In this document: one piece after another, positions 7,572-13,752 of the stretch | Position numbering within the stretch: the stretch's first letter is position 1 | Layout: each line of letters starts with the position of its first letter | Source of the DNA: DASQBT01 sp035635075 | GTDB lineage: Bacteria > Pseudomonadota > Gammaproteobacteria > Burkholderiales > Thiobacillaceae | Reading direction: 5' to 3' | Length of the DNA: 16,291 nucleotides | NCBI GenBank assembly: GCA_035635075.1 | Contig: DASQBT010000208.1 | Coordinates: forward strand, 1 to 16,291 | Translations under genes and position numbers: made by a program | The notes under the pieces: generated by a model | The model's database searches: none | What the model saw: only the letters and a program-made list of their open reading frames with translations | Told to the model about the DNA's origin: nothing

Positions 7572-9025
7572 GCAAACTCTGTAACTGCCCGCGCTGGCTT
7601 GTGGGGCTCGGCATCGTGGTCCTGGTCCTCGGTGCAATCCTGGCCTACGTGGGCTGGGAGCGCTTCTTCCGCGACTATGGCCAGCCCGCCTTCGACAACC
7701 CCGACGAGCGCTTCAAGTACGGCTCCTTCGGCCAGGAATTCGACGCCGGCATTCCGTACTGGATTTTTTATGTGCTGCCTCGTGTGTTTCCGGACAAGCT
7801 GCCCGGGCCCGGGGGCTACGCATCGTTCGGCGTGGCCTGGGAACAGGGCCATGAACTGCCCATCGGCTTCACCAAGCGGCGCATCGGATTTGACCGGGTC
7901 GCGAACAACTGCGCGGCCTGCCATACCGCAGCCTACCGCGCATCGCCCAACGAGAACCCGACCTATGTCGTCACCGGTCCCAATCACACGTTAAACCTGG
8001 AAGCCTTCTTCCGCTTCCTGGTCGATTGCGCCAAGGATCCGCGCTTCAACGCCGACACGCTGATGGCCGAAATCGACCTGGCTTCGAAGATGGACTGGAT
8101 CGACCGCCTGGCCTACCGCTATCTCATCATTCCCATCACCAGGCAGCGACTGAGCGAGCGCGAGGGCCAGTTCAAATGGATTTATCGCCACGACTTCCCT
8201 GAATGGGGCAAGGGCCGCGACGATGCCATGAATCTCACCAAGTACTTCATGATCCGCTGGCCCATGGATGATTCGATTGGTCCGACCGACATGCCCTCGG
8301 TGTGGAACCTGAAGAAATACGTTTACGAGAAGGGCGATCGCATGAATTTCGCCGGCGATTCGAACGATGCCTATTCGGTGGTGATCGACTCCGCCCTGGG
8401 GCTGCTCGGCGCCGCTCCCCACAACAAGAAGGACTTTCTCGCCAACATAGACTGGCTGGTGAATTATCTTAAGAACAAACCTGCGCCGAAATATCCCTTT
8501 CCCATCAACCAGGCCAAGGCCGCGCAAGGCAAGCTCGTGTTCGACGCCAACTGCGCGCGCTGCCATGCGTCCGAGCGCACCGGCACCCGCGTTCCAATTG
8601 CCGAGGTCGGCACCGATCCCGAACGCATCGGCACCTGGAACAAGCAGGCTGCCATCGAAGCCAACAAGGTGGTGAAGGACATGGGAATCGAGCGCCGCGG
8701 CCTGGTCGAAGAACCCCTGATCGGCTACGTCGCCCAGTTCCTCGACGGCATCTGGCTGCGCGCGCCCTACCTCCACAACGGCTCGGTGCCCAGCCTGCGG
8801 GATCTGCTCAAGCCGCCCGCGCAGCGGCCCAGGGTGTTCTGGCGCGGCTACGACGTCTACGATCAGATCAATGTCGGCTTCGTCAGCCAGGGTAAGGACG
8901 CGGAAGCTGTCGGGACGAGGTACGACACCAGCGAGCGTTCCAACAGCAGCCGCGGGCATGATTTCGGCACCAGCCTGCCGGCAGGCGACAAGGACGCACT
9001 GGTGGAGTACTTGAAGACCCTATGA
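7568..9025 (+). CDS. Membrane-anchored di-haem cytochrome c, RoxA/CCP-like (second paralog)
   Basis: A 485-aa protein with a strong N-terminal membrane segment (about residues 10-28) and no clear cleavage site, so it is probably anchored in the inner membrane facing the periplasm. Haem sites are CAACH (115-119) and CARCH (329-333). The C-terminal signature GIWLRAPYLHNGSVPSLRDLL (His403 in LHNGS) is followed by VFWRGYDVYD and the ending LPAGDKDALVEYLKTL, almost the same as in the paralog just upstream. The early KYGSFG and IPYWIFYVLP blocks also match that paralog. GGAGG (7556-7560) lies 7 bases before the ATG. Its stop overlaps the start of the TIR gene, so the two are probably translationally coupled. 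Family membership is clear; the reaction (peroxidase, oxygenase or electron carrier) is not. Confidence 0.88.
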   Translation: MSKLCNCPRWLVGLGIVVLVLGAILAYVGWERFFRDYGQPAFDNPDERFKYGSFGQEFDAGIPYWIFYVLPRVFPDKLPGPGGYASFGVAWEQGHELPIGFTKRRIGFDRVANNCAACHTAAYRASPNENPTYVVTGPNHTLNLEAFFRFLVDCAKDPRFNADTLMAEIDLASKMDWIDRLAYRYLIIPITRQRLSEREGQFKWIYRHDFPEWGKGRDDAMNLTKYFMIRWPMDDSIGPTDMPSVWNLKKYVYEKGDRMNFAGDSNDAYSVVIDSALGLLGAAPHNKKDFLANIDWLVNYLKNKPAPKYPFPINQAKAAQGKLVFDANCARCHASERTGTRVPIAEVGTDPERIGTWNKQAAIEANKVVKDMGIERRGLVEEPLIGYVAQFLDGIWLRAPYLHNGSVPSLRDLLKPPAQRPRVFWRGYDVYDQINVGFVSQGKDAEAVGTRYDTSERSNSSRGHDFGTSLPAGDKDALVEYLKTL

Positions 9026-10743
9026 CCCCTGCTCCTGAAACCCACGACATCTTCATCAGTTACGCGAGCGAGGACCGCGAACGCGCCAGGACGCTGGCGC
9101 TGGCCCTGGAGAAGCAAGGCTGGTCGGTGTGGTGGGACCGCGAGATTCCGCTCGGCCGCTCTTATGATGATGTCATCGAGGAGGCACTCGACAGTGCGCG
9201 CTGCATGCTGGTGCTTTGGACCACAGCCTCCGCCGCGTCCGAGTGGGTACGCAGCGAGGCGTCCGAAGGCAAGCGGCGTGGCATTTTGGTGCCGGTGTTT
9301 CTGGAGGAAGTCGAAGCGCCGCTGGCCTTTCGCCTCCTGAACGGGGCCCAACTGTGGAACTGGAACCCGGCCGAGCCCAACGCAGAATTCGATCGTCTCA
9401 CCCAGCGCGTGGCGCAGATCCTCGCCCAAGCGCCAGGCACGAGCGAGCGAACCCCACCTTCAGCCCCAGCTGTGCATGAGGCGATAGAGTCTCACGGTCT
9501 CTACGCTGCCAAGCCGCCGCGCATCCAGTGGAAGCCGGCGTGGGCAGCCGGCGGTGCAGTCATCATTACGCTCCTGCTGATGACCGCTGGCTATTTTTGG
9601 TTTCGCCCCGCTCCTCCTCCACCCCAGGTCTCGTCTGCAGTGCCGGCGCCCGGATCGGTGGCGCAGCCGAACCCGCCCGCGCCCGGCGCCGCCCTTCCGG
9701 GAAACGAATTCAGCAATCTGCAGAACGCGCTCAAACCTTTGGTTCAGGGGCTTGCCAGTCCGGGCAGTCTGGCTTTGAGGGCATTCAAGATCCCTGCCCT
9801 GGGCCTGGACATCGCCTACGTCGGCGCCGAGCAAGCCCAGGCGACAGGAGGCACGCTTCCCACCGGCGCAGTGGTGTGGGCCGTGTCGGACGGACCGGCG
9901 CAGCAGGCCGGCTTGCAGGTATTCGACGTGGTCACCGCCATAGACGGACGGGAGGTTCGCAATGACAAGGACTTGCGCCGGCTGATCGCGGCAATGGGGC
10001 CGGGCAGACACAGCCTGGGAATCCTGCGCGCAGGCGCTGCGCGGAAGCTGACGGTCAACTGTCCGGGCTGCGAGCCCGCTCACAAAGTGGCGGTGGCGTC
10101 GGCCGCGCCGTCCAAGCCTCCCAGATCCTCAATGTCGAGCGAGGCTGCCGCCCCCGCGCCCAAGACTTCGGCGCCAACGCCGCCCAGTCACGCTGCGGTT
10201 TCCGTCCCGGCGTCGGAGGCGCCCGCTGCGCCACTCAAGCCAACGCCCCCGCCCGTAAAGGTAGCGATCGCGGCACCACGCCCAGGCATTGTTATTGCCG
10301 CGCTGGGTTTGCCCATCCCGCGCAAGTTCTGGAGCGGTGAGAACAGCGCCACCTATTCGCGCAAGATGCAGGGCATGCTGCAAAGAACCACTCGCGAGGT
10401 TCTGCATCTGGCGCCGAGGGCCGCGGATGTTTCGCAATCCGAATTCGATGGCTGGTGGAATGAATCCCGCGACCATGCCCGCAGCCGCGCGCGCTGTGCT
10501 GAACCCGACGCGCCTGCCGCGCTGCTGACAGCCAGAATGGAAAGCCCGCCGGCCTTCTCTACTATCGAGAGCGCTTATTGGCCCGAACTGCAACTGAGAC
10601 TTTGGGTATGCAGCAAACAGATGGGTTACCGGCAACTGAAAGTTCTGACGCCGAATCGTGATGACGAATGGCCCTTCTCGGTCGAGCTCGGTGCGGAAAC
10701 CGAACGGTTTCTGCGCGAGCATCGGGCGGATGTTGCGGACTGA
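9022..10743 (+). CDS. TIR domain - transmembrane - PDZ domain protein
   Basis: A 573-aa protein. Residues 7-135 form a TIR domain: it opens HDIFISYASEDR, then WSVWWDREIPLG, then SEWVRSEASEG. Glu79 in that last block lies where TIR NADases such as SARM1 and bacterial TIR effectors have their catalytic Glu. Residues about 173-194 are one membrane span preceded by positive charges, so the TIR part should be cytoplasmic and the rest periplasmic. A Pro/Ala-rich linker follows, then a PDZ domain (about 258-345; SDGPAQQAGLQVFDVVTAIDG), a second Pro/Ala linker (about 360-420) and a C-terminal region (about 424-573) of unknown fold with several Trp and two Cys. The ATGA overlap with the cytochrome gene stop ties it to the operon. 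The domain order suggests a sensor that passes a periplasmic signal to a TIR enzyme or adaptor; NADase activity is inferred only from Glu79. Confidence 0.88.
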   Translation: MTPAPETHDIFISYASEDRERARTLALALEKQGWSVWWDREIPLGRSYDDVIEEALDSARCMLVLWTTASAASEWVRSEASEGKRRGILVPVFLEEVEAPLAFRLLNGAQLWNWNPAEPNAEFDRLTQRVAQILAQAPGTSERTPPSAPAVHEAIESHGLYAAKPPRIQWKPAWAAGGAVIITLLLMTAGYFWFRPAPPPPQVSSAVPAPGSVAQPNPPAPGAALPGNEFSNLQNALKPLVQGLASPGSLALRAFKIPALGLDIAYVGAEQAQATGGTLPTGAVVWAVSDGPAQQAGLQVFDVVTAIDGREVRNDKDLRRLIAAMGPGRHSLGILRAGAARKLTVNCPGCEPAHKVAVASAAPSKPPRSSMSSEAAAPAPKTSAPTPPSHAAVSVPASEAPAAPLKPTPPPVKVAIAAPRPGIVIAALGLPIPRKFWSGENSATYSRKMQGMLQRTTREVLHLAPRAADVSQSEFDGWWNESRDHARSRARCAEPDAPAALLTARMESPPAFSTIESAYWPELQLRLWVCSKQMGYRQLKVLTPNRDDEWPFSVELGAETERFLREHRADVAD

Positions 10744-10794
10744 GAGTGAACGTGCGCGGAAAAATTCGAGCCTGACCCGCCTGGCCCGTTTGAT

Positions 10795-10974
10795 TTACGC
10801 GTTTGATTTTTCCCCTTTCAAGACGGGCAGAGTCCATAGATGCGCGTGCTTGCCGAGATCGCTCCCCGCTTCCATGGTTTCCGCTTCGGTGGTAAGTCTG
10901 GGAACGTCATCTGACATGGCCACCCAGACCCCTGCCTCTTCCCACTCGGCTCGGATGAAGAGAATTTTCTGCAT
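10795..10974 (-). pseudogene. DUF1902-like (HicB-type antitoxin relative), probably decayed remnant
   Basis: A 59-codon frame from ATG 10974 to TAA 10795. The first 36 residues match what I know of DUF1902 proteins, small HicB-like partners of HicA-type toxins, including the blocks EAGVWVAMSDDVP and TEAETMEA. After that the usual hydrophobic tail (EALxxKLxxxIPELL type) is replaced by an unrelated sequence. Fragments such as GGCAAG and CCCGTCTTGAA at fitting distances suggest several small indels. The ribosome site is weak and no HicA-like partner is visible on either side. It is therefore most likely an inactivated orphan, lying between two convergent operons, though a short expressed protein cannot be excluded. 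Confidence 0.5.
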
Positions 10975-10997
10975 GGTTCTATCCGGTGAAAATTTGA

Positions 10998-11045
10998 CTT
11001 GGCCCGCTTCATCCCAAGGCGGAAGGCCATAACCTCAGGACCAAG
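10998..11045. terminator. Possible terminator hairpin at the convergent junction
   Basis: CTTGGCCC (10998-11005) can pair with GGACCAAG (11038-11045), eight pairs with one G-U or mismatch depending on strand. A minor inner pairing is CTTC/GAAG. On the minus strand it lies 15 bases after the kinase stop and is followed by TCAAATTTTC, a weak T-run. On the plus strand it is followed by CTCGATTTATTC. The loop is long (32 bases), so intrinsic termination is only possible, not certain. Confidence 0.3.
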
Positions 11046-11060
11046 CTCGATTTATTCAAT

Positions 11061-12662
11061 TCAGTCCGGCTCACCCCTTTCGAGCCTTGCAAGAACTTCC
11101 TCCATTGATGTGGCGGCCATAACCGAACTCGCCTCCTCAGTCGTGAGTGGCTCCTGCGTCTTCAATTGCTGTTCAAGCACATCAAGGTCTGCTTCCGAGG
11201 CATCCCTGCCGGCCGCGCTCCGTGCCGTCACCCGCTGCCTCAACTCCTCGTGCGGAAGGGGAAAATCCAGGATATTGAAAGGCAAGTGGCACGCGACCGC
11301 TACATGGCGCAACAGCTCGCGCTGCCAGCGCGCGATGAAGGTGGCGTCGACCAGTACCGTCCAGCCCGCATACAGCAGTCGTTCAGCGAGGTAGGCCAGA
11401 TGGCCGTAGGTGCGGCGGGAGAAATCGTGTCCGTAGATGCCTTCCTCCACCCCGGCACCCGTCCGCGCAAGTGCCTCCAGCCCTGCCAGGCGCTTGCGCT
11501 CAATGTCGGAACGCAGGCAGATTGCGCCCAACCGCTCGATCAAGCCCTGGCTGAAGGTGGTCTTGCCGGAGCCGGACAGGCCGTGGGTGATGAGCAGTCT
11601 GGCGTGGGACGGCCGGGTGAGCGCACTGGCCAAGCGCAGATAAGCCAGCCCCAGCAGCTCTTCGCGGCCCGCTTCGTCGGCCGCTTGGCCCGGCTGGCGG
11701 GCACGGATATAGGTGACCTTGGCGCGCACCATGGCGCGGTACACGGCGTAATAGCGCAGCACGGTCAGCCCCGCATAATCGCCGGTGCGTTCCAGGTAGC
11801 GGTTGAGAAAGCGGGCTGCGAGGTCTTGATGGCCGCGCTGCAGCAAGTCCATATAGCAGAACGCCAGCTCGGACATGACATCGATCCAGCGCAAATCCGG
11901 GCTGAACTCGATGCAGTCGAAAATCAGCAGCTCATCATCCCGCCAGACCATGTTGCCCAGGTGCAGATCACCGTGGCACTCGCGCACGAAACCGTGCGCG
12001 CGGCGCTGCTCAAATTCATGCGCGAGTCTCGCATGCTCGCCCGCCAACCAGGTGCGCAGCGCTTCAAGCAGGGCTTGCGCTTCCCCGCTTGGGGTGCGGG
12101 AGGCGAGCTGGGCGAGATTTTGTGCCTGTGGCGCCCAGATCATTTCAGGGCTTCCCCAATTAGAGCCCGTCGGCGCGCTGTCGGCCTTGGCATGAAACTC
12201 CGACAGGGCGGCGGCGATGGCATCGATATGACGGACGGCCAAATGCCCTTGGTCATCCAGCCGGTCCAGCGTGGCGTCCGGGTCGAACTGGCGCATCTTC
12301 ACCGCATAGTCCAGCACCGGCCCTTCTCCATTGATGCGTGGGGCTGTGAGGCTGCCGCGGATGGCGACCACGTCCAGATAATCGTCAGGCGCCAGGCGGC
12401 GGTTGAGGCGCACTTCCTCTTCGCAGTAGAAGCGGCGCTGTTCCAAGGTCCCGAAATCCAGGAAGCCAAGGTTGATGGGCTTCTTGATCTTGTAGGCAAA
12501 CGGGCCGGTCAACAGAAGGTGGGAGATGTGGGTCTCAAGATGTTGGATCGGGGCGGTCGCGTGGTGCTCGTAGCAGGCTGGATCCTGCAGCGCAGCAATC
12601 AGCTTACCCTGGGCATCTGCAGTCAGTTCCGAGGCGGCTTGGACGGCTCCCTCAATCGACAC
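11061..12662 (-). CDS. Two-domain kinase: APH-like phosphotransferase plus P-loop ATPase
   Basis: A 533-aa protein. Residues about 30-340 form an aminoglycoside-phosphotransferase-like kinase fold with the catalytic loop CHGDLHLGNMV (Asp232, Asn237) and the metal-binding Asp249 in IFDCIEF. Residues about 354-530 form a P-loop kinase domain with Walker A GLSGSGKTT (361-369) and LVDATF, like small zeta-toxin/gluconate-kinase-type ATPases. This fusion is widespread in proteobacteria as a predicted bifunctional kinase of unknown substrate; despite the name it is not evidence for drug resistance. The start is GTG at 12662, overlapping the end of the preceding gene by 11 bases, with only a weak ribosome site, so coupling is likely. 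It is the last gene of the leftward stress/repair operon. Confidence 0.88.
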   Translation of the reverse strand: MSIEGAVQAASELTADAQGKLIAALQDPACYEHHATAPIQHLETHISHLLLTGPFAYKIKKPINLGFLDFGTLEQRRFYCEEEVRLNRRLAPDDYLDVVAIRGSLTAPRINGEGPVLDYAVKMRQFDPDATLDRLDDQGHLAVRHIDAIAAALSEFHAKADSAPTGSNWGSPEMIWAPQAQNLAQLASRTPSGEAQALLEALRTWLAGEHARLAHEFEQRRAHGFVRECHGDLHLGNMVWRDDELLIFDCIEFSPDLRWIDVMSELAFCYMDLLQRGHQDLAARFLNRYLERTGDYAGLTVLRYYAVYRAMVRAKVTYIRARQPGQAADEAGREELLGLAYLRLASALTRPSHARLLITHGLSGSGKTTFSQGLIERLGAICLRSDIERKRLAGLEALARTGAGVEEGIYGHDFSRRTYGHLAYLAERLLYAGWTVLVDATFIARWQRELLRHVAVACHLPFNILDFPLPHEELRQRVTARSAAGRDASEADLDVLEQQLKTQEPLTTEEASSVMAATSMEEVLARLERGEPD

Positions 12663-13185
12663 GGTAATCCAGTGGCCAGCGGGCGCTGAGAAAGCGCAAC
12701 ACCGGGTGGCGGAATGCGGCGGAATAGTGACGCCACACGGCGTCGCCCTGATCGAATTTGTTCAGCTTCTTCGCTTGTACATTGACGGTCTGCAAGGGCA
12801 GACCGAGCTCCTTGTACGCCTCAATCTCTGCAACAGAGTCGGGATTCTCCTGATAGAAGAGCCACTCGCCGACGAACTTGCCCTGCATCGCATCCAATTG
12901 CAGCGCAAGTCCTTCGTCCAGCAAAAGCGGCCGGGCGAGTTCCGGCTCGCTGGTGCTGTAATCATATTTCCACCCGCCACGAAGATCCATGCCCTCCGTG
13001 GCATAGAACAAGGATTCGCCGGCAGAATAAAACCCCTTGAGCAAAAAATAGGCGCTCACCATCTGATAGGCACGGTTGCCAGTAAGCCAGCCGAATACAT
13101 CGTCGCCTTTTTCCGCATAGACGACAGCGCACAGCAGGCCCGCGCCGCGGGGCGAGTAGGCCAGGAACGTCTCCAGGTTGTGCAT
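12652..13185 (-). CDS. Conserved-looking protein of unknown function (177 aa)
   Basis: The ATG at 13185 follows the HPF-cold-shock stop by one base, with a purine-rich GGCGAGGCGAG upstream inside the previous gene, so the two are translationally coupled. The frame extends further upstream (to 13383), but that part overlaps the HPF gene and has a composition unlike a protein; I reject it. The 177-aa product has no signal peptide or membrane span that I trust and no motif I recognise. It is rich in aromatic residues around 30-75 (FGWL, AYFLLKGFY, GGWKYDY) and acidic in the middle. Its position between a ribosome hibernation factor and a kinase suggests a stress role, by context only. Confidence 0.75.
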   Translation of the reverse strand: MHNLETFLAYSPRGAGLLCAVVYAEKGDDVFGWLTGNRAYQMVSAYFLLKGFYSAGESLFYATEGMDLRGGWKYDYSTSEPELARPLLLDEGLALQLDAMQGKFVGEWLFYQENPDSVAEIEAYKELGLPLQTVNVQAKKLNKFDQGDAVWRHYSAAFRHPVLRFLSARWPLDYRVD

Positions 13186-13186
13186 C

Positions 13187-13741
13187 TCAGCTCGCCTCGC
13201 CTTCGCCCTGATGACGCAGGCTGACCCGCTTGGCCTGCAGGCCTTCACTGCCCGCATCCTCGAGAAAATGCACTTCGTCGCCGGCCTGCAACTGGTCCAG
13301 ACTGCTGTGCGCCAGATTGGCGGCGGAAAAGTAGTATTCCTGCCCGTTAGTGCCGGCGATGAACCCGTAGCCCTCCTCCGCAATCAAACGTGTCACGCGC
13401 CCCGTCAGCAGGGGTTCGTGCGCCTTGATTTCGCGCCGCTGGCGGCGGCCGTAGTCCTCCAGTTGGCGGCGCGCTGCATTGAAGGCGTCCCGCAACGCAA
13501 CATATACATCCGCGTTCTGCTGGCGGTCCACGACAATCTCGCCCCCCGGCACAGTGAGATCGATGCGGACGTTGAAAGGCTTGCCCAAGTGCTGGTGCTT
13601 GCCCGGCTGATCCACCATTACCCGACAGCCCACCAGCGCGGAATAGAACTGTTCGAGCTTGCGGGCTTTGTCGCGGATATGATTTTCCAGAGCTTCGGAA
13701 TGTTCAACTTCGCGAAAGGTGACTTGCAGAGGAATTTGCAT
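13187..13741 (-). CDS. Ribosome hibernation factor (HPF/RaiA) fused to cold-shock domain
   Basis: A 184-aa protein. Residues 1-105 match the HPF/RaiA (S30AE) fold: MQIPLQVTFREVEHSEALEN at the start, KARKLEQFY, then VDRQQNADVYVALRDAFNAARRQL. These factors bind the 30S decoding site and silence ribosomes under stress. Residues about 112-175 form a cold-shock (OB-fold) domain with GRVTRL, the RNP1-like GYGFI and the RNP2-like EYYFS, which binds single-stranded RNA or DNA. It is much longer than HPF alone (about 95-110 aa) and differs from long HPF, whose C-terminal part is a dimerisation domain. AGGAGT (13746-13751 on the minus strand) precedes the ATG by about 4 bases, and PolX ends 11 bases upstream. 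Such fusions are known in proteobacteria. Regulation of translation in stress or cold is inferred. Confidence 0.92.
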   Translation of the reverse strand: MQIPLQVTFREVEHSEALENHIRDKARKLEQFYSALVGCRVMVDQPGKHQHLGKPFNVRIDLTVPGGEIVVDRQQNADVYVALRDAFNAARRQLEDYGRRQRREIKAHEPLLTGRVTRLIAEEGYGFIAGTNGQEYYFSAANLAHSSLDQLQAGDEVHFLEDAGSEGLQAKRVSLRHQGEGEAS

Positions 13742-13745
13742 AATG

Positions 13746-13751
13746 ACTCCT
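13746..13751 (-). promoter_or_regulatory. Ribosome binding site of the HPF-cold-shock gene
   Basis: AGGAGT on the minus strand lies between the PolX stop (TAA) and the ATG at 13741. It is the strongest ribosome site in the leftward operon, fitting a highly made ribosome-binding protein. Confidence 0.65.
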
Positions 13752-13752
13752 G

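Noticed and set aside
6562..7614. 350-codon open frame antisense to the second cytochrome
   Set aside because: Covers the haem-binding region of a clear cytochrome on the other strand and spans into the spacer; composition is shadow-like.
10785..10812. Two nearby copies of CGTTTGATTT as a possible repeat or operator
   Set aside because: Ten-base direct repeat in a T-rich stretch, too short to support a function.
11061..12662. Aminoglycoside resistance gene
   Set aside because: The APH-like fold with a P-loop domain is a widespread predicted kinase in housekeeping contexts; nothing here points to drug substrates.
11166..12689. 507-codon open frame antisense to the two-domain kinase
   Set aside because: The minus strand carries clear kinase motifs; this frame is a mirror with Gln/Arg/Gly-rich composition and no ribosome site.
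13186..13383. Upstream extension of the 177-aa protein to 13383
   Set aside because: Lies wholly within the HPF-cold-shock gene and has a Arg/Pro/Ser-rich shadow composition; ATG 13185 fits the operon layout.
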